From an uncultured Clostridia bacterium (lineage in GTDB: Bacteria > Bacillota > Clostridia > Oscillospirales > Ruminococcaceae): a DNA stretch of 62,436 nt. A program made the translations under genes and the position numbers. Positions within the stretch are counted from its first letter, which is position 1; each line of letters starts with the position of its first letter. The stretch is taken from contig CAMCOD010000009.1 of NCBI GenBank assembly GCA_945876435.1, positions 1 through 62,436 of the forward strand. Direction: 5' to 3'. The notes under the pieces were generated by a model. It was not told the origin of the DNA and searched no databases. It saw only the letters and a program-made list of their open reading frames with translations. This document shows, in pieces, positions 55,106 through 61,543 of the stretch.

Positions 55106-55588
55106 TTATTTCGTCGCGCTATATGCCCCGCCGGTGATGGAGTTCCACAGTTTTGCAAAAATGCCGCTGTCCCCACTGTCCGGGAGGGTCATGGTGTCGC
55201 CTTCTGACAGATTCACATAAGTGATTTGATCATCGCTGAGCTTGGTCATGCCAAGATCGCGGGTAATGATCGTCTGAATATTAGCAAGCGCAACAGAACT
55301 TTCCATTTCCGTTGTCAGCATACGGTACTCATTCTCCAGGTCTTCCAACTCCGCAGTCTTTTGGCTTACCTCATTGGTCAGCTCTGTGATCGCAATTTGA
55401 TTCAGCAAAATGGAGATGATCCCGACAAAGAATACGGCCACATAAGCCATTACCCGCAGCATAAAAGCCCTATTCTGAGCTTTTTCCAGTCTTCGGTTCC
55501 GAATTACCTTGATCTGAGGCTCTGTACGCTGTTTTTTTTGTTCAAAGAGTTCGAATTTATATGCGCTGCTGTCGTTATAGTTTGCCAT
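55106..55588 (-). CDS. ftsL: Cell division protein FtsL
   Basis: FtsL is a short bitopic protein bridging FtsQ and the FtsW-FtsI synthase. The 160-residue chain has a basic cytoplasmic start, a membrane helix at about 44-62 and a coiled coil of about 45 residues (ITELTNEVSQKTAELEDLENEYR), then a C-terminal segment ending near SITGGAYSATK. Sequence identity in this family is low, so the call rests on topology and location between rsmH and the PBP gene. Confidence 0.85.
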   Translation of the reverse strand: MANYNDSSAYKFELFEQKKQRTEPQIKVIRNRRLEKAQNRAFMLRVMAYVAVFFVGIISILLNQIAITELTNEVSQKTAELEDLENEYRMLTTEMESSVALANIQTIITRDLGMTKLSDDQITYVNLSEGDTMTLPDSGDSGIFAKLWNSITGGAYSATK

Positions 55589-55617
55589 ACGCTGTTCGCC
55601 GCCTTTAACTCGTCAGA

Positions 55618-56550
55618 TTAGTCTGCTATTTTTTCAAGCACCCTCAGTTTGGAACTGCGGCTGCGGTTATTTTGCTCCAGCTCTTCTTTGGAAGGCTCAA
55701 TGGGTTTGCGTGTCACCAGCTTTGCTCTTGGCTTGCGGCCGCATACACAGACCGGAAACTCCGGCGGACAAATACAGCCTTTTGTAAATTCCGCGAACAT
55801 CTGCTTGGTGATTCTGTCCTCCAGCGAGTGGAAGGTGATGATACAGAAACGGCCGCCGATATTCAGCCGGTCAAAGCTGTCGGAAATACACTGTTTCAGA
55901 ACACCCAACTCGTTATTTACTTCAATACGGATCGCCTGGAAGGTTCGTTTCGCGGGATGTCCCCCATCTCTTCTGGCCGCCGCTGGAATTGCTTTTTTTA
56001 TGATCTCCACCAACTGTCCGGTTGTCTCGATCGGAGCGTTTTCCCGCTCCTTTACAATGAACCAAGCAATTTTCGAGGCGAATTTTTCTTCGGAATAGTC
56101 CCGAAGGATCCGGGTCAGATCCTCCTGGGAGTAGGTGTTCACCACATCATAGGCACTGATGCCTTCCTGACTCATACGCATGTCCAGCTTGGCTTCCATA
56201 TGATAGGAAAAGCCTCGTTCCGCCGTGTCCAATTGATGGGAGGACACTCCCAGATCAAGGAGAATCCCGTCCACCCGCTCAATGCCCAGTTGATTAAGAA
56301 TCTGGGGGATATCTTTGAAATCGCCCTGCACCACCTGCGCGCAGGGATAGGGCCGCAGCCGCTCTGTGGCTGTCTGAATGGCATCCGGGTCCTTATCGAT
56401 GGCGATGAGCCGGCCTGTCGTCAGGTGTTTGGCGATTTCACGGGAGTGTCCCGCGCCGCCTGCGGTACCATCCACATAGATGCCATCCGGTTTGATATTC
56501 AGATTTTCTATGGTCTCCCGCAGCAGCACCGAAACATGCTCAAAGTCCAT
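55618..56550 (-). CDS. rsmH: 16S rRNA (cytosine(1402)-N(4))-methyltransferase
   Basis: RsmH (MraW) methylates N4 of C1402 of 16S rRNA. The 310-residue protein has [14 protein letters not shown] as motif [16 protein letters not shown], and [14 protein letters not shown] plus a C-terminal [16 protein letters not shown] segment. The ATG follows AGAGGGG. It is the second gene of the dcw cluster, after mraZ. Confidence 0.98.
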   Translation of the reverse strand: MDFEHVSVLLRETIENLNIKPDGIYVDGTAGGAGHSREIAKHLTTGRLIAIDKDPDAIQTATERLRPYPCAQVVQGDFKDIPQILNQLGIERVDGILLDLGVSSHQLDTAERGFSYHMEAKLDMRMSQEGISAYDVVNTYSQEDLTRILRDYSEEKFASKIAWFIVKERENAPIETTGQLVEIIKKAIPAAARRDGGHPAKRTFQAIRIEVNNELGVLKQCISDSFDRLNIGGRFCIITFHSLEDRITKQMFAEFTKGCICPPEFPVCVCGRKPRAKLVTRKPIEPSKEELEQNNRSRSSKLRVLEKIAD

Positions 56551-56621
56551 CCGTTTCCCCTCTTTTCCGGATTCAAATTCAAATTATATTCTTAAAGCAC
56601 AAAAACAAGCACAAAAACCGT

Positions 56622-57047
56622 TTAAAAATCCAAATCGGACATATCTTCTTCGATCAGTTTGGCGGTCATTTCGGACACGTTCTGTTCCCATTTTGCCAAA
56701 TCCCAGATCTCAGCCCGGTCGCCTACGCCGATGACTACAATATCTTTGGTCAAACCGGCATAATCCCGCAGATTCTGCGGAAGAAGGATACGGCCTTGCT
56801 TATCCGGTTCCGCCAGAATGGCGCCGGAAAAGAGGAATCGCTGCAGGCGTTTTGCCTTTGCGATCGGGAGCTTGGTCACCTTTTCAGAGAGCTTCTCCCA
56901 TTCCTCCATGGAGTATACAGCCAGGCAATCGTCACCCAGACCCTTGCTGACCATAAAGCGGTCGCCCAGAATTTCCCGAAGTTTGGCGGAGAAGTTGAAA
57001 CGCCCCTTGGCGTCGAGGCTGTGTTGGTATTCACCTGTCAGCTGCAT
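56622..57047 (-). CDS. mraZ: Transcriptional regulator MraZ
   Basis: MraZ is an AbrB-fold oligomer that binds its own promoter repeats and controls the dcw cluster. The 141-residue protein shows the two-fold repeat: LDAKGRFNFSAKLRE near the start and LAEPDKQGRILLPQNLRDYAGL in the second half. The ATG of MQLTGEYQHSL follows GGTGGGG; an in-frame start 8 codons earlier is less likely. It is the first gene of the cluster, directly behind three 10-bp repeats resembling MraZ boxes. Confidence 0.97.
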   Translation of the reverse strand: MQLTGEYQHSLDAKGRFNFSAKLREILGDRFMVSKGLGDDCLAVYSMEEWEKLSEKVTKLPIAKAKRLQRFLFSGAILAEPDKQGRILLPQNLRDYAGLTKDIVVIGVGDRAEIWDLAKWEQNVSEMTAKLIEEDMSDLDF

Positions 57048-57096
57048 TTCCCCACCACCCTTCATAACCAATCTTTTCAGGCAAAAAGCAGGATTT

Positions 57097-57126
57097 TTTC
57101 ACCCCAATTGACCACTTTTCACCCTT
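57097..57126 (-). promoter_or_regulatory. Three MraZ-box-like repeats
   Basis: On the minus strand AAGGGTGAAA (57126-57117), AGTGGTCAAT (57116-57107) and TGGGGTGAAA (57106-57097) follow each other with an exact 10-bp period just downstream of the -10. This phasing and the (G/A)GGTG core match MraZ operator repeats. MraZ probably represses from here. Confidence 0.8.
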
Positions 57127-57134
57127 TGAAATAA

Positions 57135-57163
57135 ATTATACCTGTACTTATACAAAAATGCAA
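57135..57163 (-). promoter_or_regulatory. Promoter of the dcw cluster
   Basis: TTGCAT (57163-57158), a 17-bp spacer and a perfect TATAAT (57140-57135) on the minus strand. Transcription would start near 57128, putting the MraZ-box-like repeats at about +2 to +31. Confidence 0.88.
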
Positions 57164-57289
57164 TAGTTTCTCGGTGGATTTGCACGATTTTTTCAGGATT
57201 TCTTTCTGATTTTTTTCTGCATTTATGGTAGTTTTCGCAAAAAAATCCGGACGAAATACCGGCAAAAAGAGATTTCCTTCAAAAGACGC

Positions 57290-57335
57290 AAAAAAATCCG
57301 CCGCAAAAATGACTTTGCAGCGGATTTTCTTTGTT
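57290..57335. terminator. Terminator after the GNAT gene
   Basis: AATCCGC-T-GCAAA and TTTGC-G-GCGGATT form a stem around a short loop, followed on the minus strand by TTTTTTTGCG and on the plus by TTTTCTTTG. It ends the acetyltransferase transcript on the minus strand. The remaining spacer to the dcw promoter holds nothing recognisable. Confidence 0.82.
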
Positions 57336-57339
57336 TTTT

Positions 57340-57897
57340 CTATTTTCCGGTATATTCTTCCCGTAAAAGGCCGTAATAAACAGCATCGCAGATGCCCTGA
57401 TTGTTCCAATCAGACTTTCTCAATGTGCCCTCGTAATGCAGTCCGCATTTCTTCATCACCGCTCCGGAGGCAGGATTTTTTGCATCGTGGCGAGCTTCGA
57501 TTCGCCGCGCGCACACCTCCTCAAACAGGAAGCGGATCACCTCCGAAAAAGCCTCCGTCATGATGCCTTTTCCCCACCATTCTTTGCCGATGCAGTAACC
57601 GATTTGCAGGGATTCTGCTTTTTCATTGATTCCCACCACACTGATCGTCCCAACCGGTTCTCCTAAAGTTTTCAGTTCGATGGCCCACTGGTAAAAATCC
57701 GCCTGATCGTAAGCGGAAAGCCAAGATTCCAAGACCCTCCGGCTGACCTCCACCGATGAATGGGCCGGCCAGGTGAGATATTTGGTCACTTCCGGATCGG
57801 ATGCCCAGTTTTTATAAAGCGCCTCAACATCCTCCAGCTTGAATTTCCGCAGGATGAGCCGCAGAGTTTCCAAAGTTTTTGTTCCAAGATGTTTCAT
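57340..57897 (-). CDS. GNAT family N-acetyltransferase, RimJ/RimL type
   Basis: A 185-residue protein with the GCN5-related fold: ETLRLILRKFKLEDVEAL at the start, GTISVVGIN in the central sheet, GYCIGKEWWGKGIMTEAF as the acetyl-CoA loop region and ARHDAKNPASGAVMKKCGL in the C-terminal half. This arrangement is that of RimJ/RimL-like enzymes that acetylate N-termini or small amines. The acceptor is unknown. It starts right after the PTS IIA-like gene (1 bp), probably as one transcript. Confidence 0.88.
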   Translation of the reverse strand: MKHLGTKTLETLRLILRKFKLEDVEALYKNWASDPEVTKYLTWPAHSSVEVSRRVLESWLSAYDQADFYQWAIELKTLGEPVGTISVVGINEKAESLQIGYCIGKEWWGKGIMTEAFSEVIRFLFEEVCARRIEARHDAKNPASGAVMKKCGLHYEGTLRKSDWNNQGICDAVYYGLLREEYTGK

Positions 57898-57898
57898 G

Positions 57899-58345
57899 CT
57901 ACTTCACCAGCACTTCGTACAGTTTTTTTGAGTCCGTGATCTGCAGAATACGCTCCCGCACGTCCCCTTCCGACAGCTTCTGAGCCAAAACCATCAAAGC
58001 TTCAATATGGCTGTTATCGTTAAGAGCCGCCAGCAGAAAGACCAGCTTCACCGGGTCGTTGTCCTTGTTTCCGAAGTTGACCGGATTCTGCAGAGAGATT
58101 ACGCTGATGGCCTCCTGCTTCACATCCGAGCCCGGGCGGGCATGAGCCAAAGCGATCCCTTTGGCAATCACCATATAAGGGCCCTGCTCTTTCACTGTCT
58201 CAATACAACGCTCAATATAGCTTTCCTCCAGATAAGAGGCCTTTTGCAGCAGACTGCCTGCCTGACGGATCGCCTCTTCCCAATTTGCCGCCGGCACGCC
58301 GCAGCGCACACAGGTTTCCGGAATATAGCCAGCCAAATCAGTCAT
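57899..58345 (-). CDS. PTS IIA-like protein (fructose/mannitol-type domain)
   Basis: A 148-residue single-domain protein with the phosphoryl-accepting histidine in GIALAHARPGSDV (about residue 68) and the NPVNFGNKDNDPVKLVFLLAA segment of the type 2 IIA fold. Such proteins take phosphate from HPr and pass it to IIB, or act in regulation as in PtsN. No IIB, IIC, EI or HPr gene is in the window, so an orphan regulatory or shared role is possible. The ATG follows AAAAGGAGCTGAGA. Confidence 0.85.
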   Translation of the reverse strand: MTDLAGYIPETCVRCGVPAANWEEAIRQAGSLLQKASYLEESYIERCIETVKEQGPYMVIAKGIALAHARPGSDVKQEAISVISLQNPVNFGNKDNDPVKLVFLLAALNDNSHIEALMVLAQKLSEGDVRERILQITDSKKLYEVLVK

Positions 58346-58379
58346 ATTCTCAGCTCCTTTTCGTTATTTCTTACGATTA

Positions 58380-58408
58380 ATCATAGTACAGACGCTGAAT
58401 TTTTGCAA
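58380..58408 (-). promoter_or_regulatory. Promoter of the PTS IIA-like gene
   Basis: TTGCAA (58408-58403), a 17-bp spacer and TATGAT (58385-58380) on the minus strand, divergent from the double-cubane gene. Confidence 0.75.
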
Positions 58409-58501
58409 GTTTTTTCATAATTTCGTTTATTATTGTCTGGATTTATGGAAAAGTGTCAAATCATTGATATTTTCAATCAGCATTTTGTCTGATTTTCATT
58501 G

Positions 58502-58530
58502 ACTTTTTTGTTTCGTACCGATACCATAAA
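58502..58530 (+). promoter_or_regulatory. Probable promoter of the double-cubane operon
   Basis: TTGACT with a 17-bp spacer to TACCAT lies about 55 bp before the gene. The upstream 60 bp is AT-rich and contains repeated TCATTGA/AATCA words that could be an operator; no known regulator box is recognised. Confidence 0.6.
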
Positions 58531-58581
58531 AAGCAGAGAAAATCCCCCATTTTTACAGAAACAGAAAGGCGGAAATGCAAT

Positions 58582-59733
58582 ATGGAACTGATCAAAACCC
58601 TTCCTGATGTGTTTGAGGAATTCAGCGAGCAGCGCCGCAACTCCTTTATGAGCGCATTTGAGATGAAAGAGAAAAACATCCCCTTTGTAGGCACCTTCTG
58701 CACCTATACCCCAACTGAGATCATCATGGCTTCCGGCGCGGTACCGGTAGGCCTGTGCTCTTTCTCTGACGAAACCATTCCCGACGCGGAGCAGGATCTG
58801 CCCCGCAACCTCTGCCCTCTGGTAAAATCCAGCTATGGCTTTGCCAAAACTCAGAAATGCCCTTATTTCTACTTCTCTGACCTGATCGTTGGTGAAACCA
58901 CCTGCGACGGCAAAAAGAAAATGTATGAAATGCTGGCAGAGTTCAAAGATGTTCATGTTATGGAGCTGCCAAACCGCCAGTCTGTTGAGGGCCGCAAGCT
59001 GTGGAAGCAGGAAGTAATCGCCCTGAAAGAAAAACTGGAAGAAAAATTCGGCGTGGAAATCACCGAGGAAAAGGTTCGCGAGCAGGTTAAGCTTTCCAAC
59101 CGCAACCGCCTGGCTCTGCGCCACTTCTATGAATTGATGAAGCTGGATCCGCCTCCAATGGCAGGTTTGAACCTTTACGGCGTGCTGTACGGCTCTTCCT
59201 TCAAGTTTAACCGGGAAAAAGCCATTCAGGAAGTAAACGCTCTGACCGAACGGATCAAAAAAGAATACGACGAGGGCAGTCGCCCCATTCCAAAACGTCC
59301 AAGAATCATGGTTACCGGCTGTCCGATTGGCGGAAACGCCATGAAAGTAGTCAAAGCCATTGAAGAAAACGGCGGCAACGTGGTTTGCTACGAAAACTGC
59401 GGCGGCGCGAAATCCGTTGATGAGCTGATCAACGAAGAGGCTGAGGATATCTATCAGGCAATCGCGGACCGTTACCTGAACATTGGCTGCTCCGTTATGA
59501 CTCCGGACAGCAACCGTCTGAAACTGATGGGCCGCTTGCTGGAGGAATACAAAATCGACGCCGTTGTTGAGGTGGTTCTCCAGGCCTGCCACACTTACAA
59601 TGTGGAATCCTACACCATCAAACGCTTTGTGACCGAACACAACCTCCCATATATGTGCATTGAAACCGATTACTCCTCTTCGGATATCGGTCAGTTGAAC
59701 ACTCGCTGCGCAGCGTTTATTGAAATGCTGTAA
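58582..59733 (+). CDS. Double-cubane cluster protein (YjiM type, 2-hydroxyacyl-CoA dehydratase superfamily)
   Basis: A 383-residue protein that, compared with remembered Escherichia coli YjiM, matches nearly throughout (for example LPRNLCPLVKSSYGFAKT and FSDLIVGETTCDGKKKMYE, then VTGCPIGG). YjiM relatives are homodimeric proteins with an 8Fe-9S double-cubane cluster that, fed by an ATP-dependent reductase, reduce small substrates such as acetylene in vitro. Candidate ligand cysteines are in NLCPL, KCPYF, TTCDG, GCPIGG, ENCGG, GCSVM and QACHTY. The absence of a second dehydratase subunit argues against a classical 2-hydroxyacyl-CoA dehydratase. The physiological substrate is unknown. Confidence 0.87.
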   Translation: MELIKTLPDVFEEFSEQRRNSFMSAFEMKEKNIPFVGTFCTYTPTEIIMASGAVPVGLCSFSDETIPDAEQDLPRNLCPLVKSSYGFAKTQKCPYFYFSDLIVGETTCDGKKKMYEMLAEFKDVHVMELPNRQSVEGRKLWKQEVIALKEKLEEKFGVEITEEKVREQVKLSNRNRLALRHFYELMKLDPPPMAGLNLYGVLYGSSFKFNREKAIQEVNALTERIKKEYDEGSRPIPKRPRIMVTGCPIGGNAMKVVKAIEENGGNVVCYENCGGAKSVDELINEEAEDIYQAIADRYLNIGCSVMTPDSNRLKLMGRLLEEYKIDAVVEVVLQACHTYNVESYTIKRFVTEHNLPYMCIETDYSSSDIGQLNTRCAAFIEML

Positions 59734-59755
59734 TTTCTCCGCAAAGGATGATACC

Positions 59756-60517
59756 ATGTTGACCTTAGGCATTGACTCCGGCTCTACTACCACAAAAGCA
59801 GTTCTGTTCGATGGGGAAAAAATCGTGAAAACCATGCTTGTCCCCACGTCTGCTACACCCAAACAGAGCATCAACTATCTATACGACCAGCTGCACAATG
59901 AGGATGTGGTCTACACCGTTGCGACCGGTTATGGCCGGGAACTGCTGGAGCGGGCAGACAAAAAAGTGACCGAAATTACCTGCCACGCCCAGGGAGCAGC
60001 CTTTCTGGATCCCAATGTTCGTGCGATTGTGGACATTGGCGGTCAGGACAGCAAGGCGATTCTGCTGGATAACAACCTGAATGTAATCGACTTTCTCATG
60101 AACGACAAATGCGCTGCCGGCACAGGACGCTTCATTGAAGTGATGATGCGCATTTTGGATGAGGATCTGCAGCACATCGATGAATTTGTTGTTGGGAAAA
60201 CCCCCGCCAACATTACCAGTATGTGCACTGTTTTCGCTGAAACCGAAATCGTCAGTCTGCTGGCCGATGGTGTCGATAAGGGCGATATCGCTCTGGGCAT
60301 CATCAATTCCATCTGCCGGAGAACCTCTTTCTTTGCCCGAAAACTGAACCTGTATGGCAGCATTTTTTTCAGCGGCGGTCTTGCAAACTTTGAGATTTTC
60401 CGCAAAACCCTGGAAAAACATGTTGGTCTTCCTGTTGTTACCAGCCCTATGTCGCAGTATGCCGGAGCGATCGGCGCGGCAGTGATCGGCTGGCGCAAGG
60501 CGCAGAAAACGCGCTGA
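59756..60517 (+). CDS. ATP-dependent reductase/activase for the double-cubane protein (YjiL type)
   Basis: A 253-residue BadF/BadG/BcrA/BcrD-type ATPase with the ASKHA phosphate loop GIDSGSTTTKAV at the start and VDIGGQDSKA in the middle. Cysteines in NDKCAAGTGRF and SMCTVFAE hold the bridging 4Fe-4S cluster of the homodimer. It uses ATP hydrolysis to send low-potential electrons to its partner, like the archerase HgdC. The ATG follows AAAGGATG and lies 22 bp after the partner gene, so both are one transcript. Confidence 0.9.
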   Translation: MLTLGIDSGSTTTKAVLFDGEKIVKTMLVPTSATPKQSINYLYDQLHNEDVVYTVATGYGRELLERADKKVTEITCHAQGAAFLDPNVRAIVDIGGQDSKAILLDNNLNVIDFLMNDKCAAGTGRFIEVMMRILDEDLQHIDEFVVGKTPANITSMCTVFAETEIVSLLADGVDKGDIALGIINSICRRTSFFARKLNLYGSIFFSGGLANFEIFRKTLEKHVGLPVVTSPMSQYAGAIGAAVIGWRKAQKTR

Positions 60518-60570
60518 CCATCTTCTTATCTCCTTTCTAACTTTGCCTCCTTAAAGACAACCATTACAGC

Positions 60571-60607
60571 AAAAAGCCCTCAGTCTTTAAAAGACTGAGG
60601 GCTTTTT
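60571..60607. terminator. Intrinsic terminator after the double-cubane operon
   Basis: AAAAAGCCCTCAGTCTTT and AAAGACTGAGGGCTTTTT form a stem of 15 or more bp with a very short loop and a T run on both strands. It separates the operon from sigG. Confidence 0.92.
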
Positions 60608-60649
60608 GTCAAAGCGTAAATTCCAAATTTTGAAAATTTCTTTCTGTCC

Positions 60650-60679
60650 GCATGAAAATCTGCCCACGCTCCCATACTC
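60650..60679 (+). promoter_or_regulatory. Candidate sigma-G/sigma-F promoter of sigG
   Basis: GCATG (60650-60654), an exact 18-bp spacer and CATACTC (60673-60679) match the Bacillus sigma-G consensus GHATR-N18-CATXHTA in all but the last base. It lies about 45 bp before sigG and fits forespore expression with autoregulation. Confidence 0.65.
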
Positions 60680-60725
60680 CTGTTGCAAAACAAGTGCAAT
60701 ACAAACGAGATGGGATGTGGCTTTG

Positions 60726-61499
60726 GTGCATTTTAATAAAGTGGAAATCTGCGGCGTAGACACAGGTAAGCTGCCTGTATTGTCGGAGGAACAAAAAACC
60801 GACCTTCTCCGACGCTGTAAGGACGGCGACCAGACTGCCCGGCAGGAAATGATCAACGGCAACCTTCGGCTGGTACTCAGCGTGATTCAAAAATTCACCA
60901 ATCGTGGTGAAAATCTGGATGATCTCTTTCAGGTTGGCTGCATTGGGCTGATCAAAGCCATTGATAACTTTGATCCAGGGCAGAATGTGCGGTTTTCCAC
61001 CTACGGCGTACCGATGATCATCGGTGAGATCCGCCGCTATCTCCGAGACAACAACGCGATCCGCGTCAGCCGTTCCCTGCGTGATATTGCCTACCGTGCC
61101 ATGCAAACCAAGGAGCAGTTTATGAATGCCCATCATCGGGAACCTACCATGGATGAAATCGCCGCGCTTATGGACTGCCGCCGGGAGGATGTTGTGCTGG
61201 CGCTGGAGGCGATTGTAGACCCGATCTCCCTGTATGAACCTCTGTATTCCGACGGCGGGGATACCATTTATGTTCTGGATCAGGTGCGGGATTCCGGCAC
61301 CGATATGGACTGGCTGGACGAACTTTCCATCCGGGAAGCCATTCGCGGTTTGGGTGAACGGGAAAAGCGCATTCTTTCCCTGCGCTTTCTCCGGGGAAAA
61401 ACCCAGATGGAGGTGGCAAAAGAGATCGGCATCAGCCAAGCTCAGGTCAGCCGTCTGGAAAAAGGCGCCTTGGATAAGGTCAAAAGCAGCCTGCTTTGA
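60726..61499 (+). CDS. sigG: RNA polymerase sporulation sigma factor SigG
   Basis: SigG directs late gene expression in the forespore. The 257-residue protein follows Bacillus subtilis SigG closely (NKVEICGVDT-KLPVL at the start, then NGNLRLVLSVIQKF, GEIRRYLRDNNAIRVSRSLRDIAY, EPTMDEIAAL, GKTQMEVAKEIGISQAQVSRLEK). Regions 2, 3 and 4 are present. The start is read as GTG (MHFNKVEICG): the frame upstream is not sigma-like and begins before the candidate transcription start. It is placed outside the usual spoIIGA-sigE-sigG block. Anti-sigma factor genes are not in the window. Confidence 0.95.
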   Translation: MHFNKVEICGVDTGKLPVLSEEQKTDLLRRCKDGDQTARQEMINGNLRLVLSVIQKFTNRGENLDDLFQVGCIGLIKAIDNFDPGQNVRFSTYGVPMIIGEIRRYLRDNNAIRVSRSLRDIAYRAMQTKEQFMNAHHREPTMDEIAALMDCRREDVVLALEAIVDPISLYEPLYSDGGDTIYVLDQVRDSGTDMDWLDELSIREAIRGLGEREKRILSLRFLRGKTQMEVAKEIGISQAQVSRLEKGALDKVKSSLL

Positions 61500-61510
61500 A
61501 AGAACAGCGC

Positions 61511-61541
61511 AAAAAAGGACAGCTTTCGCTGTCCTTTTTCT
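61511..61541. terminator. Bidirectional intrinsic terminator after sigG
   Basis: AAAAAAGGACAGC and GCTGTCCTTTTT flank a TTTC loop, between convergent sigG and the nucleotidyltransferase gene. Confidence 0.92.
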
Positions 61542-61543
61542 TC

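Noticed and set aside
57119..57409. 96-residue minus-strand frame between mraZ and the acetyltransferase gene
   Set aside because: It runs through the acetyltransferase terminator and the dcw promoter and has no ribosome binding site.
58477..59874. 465-residue minus-strand frame opposite the double-cubane gene
   Set aside because: The plus-strand protein matches YjiM over its full length; the opposite frame has no recognisable feature.
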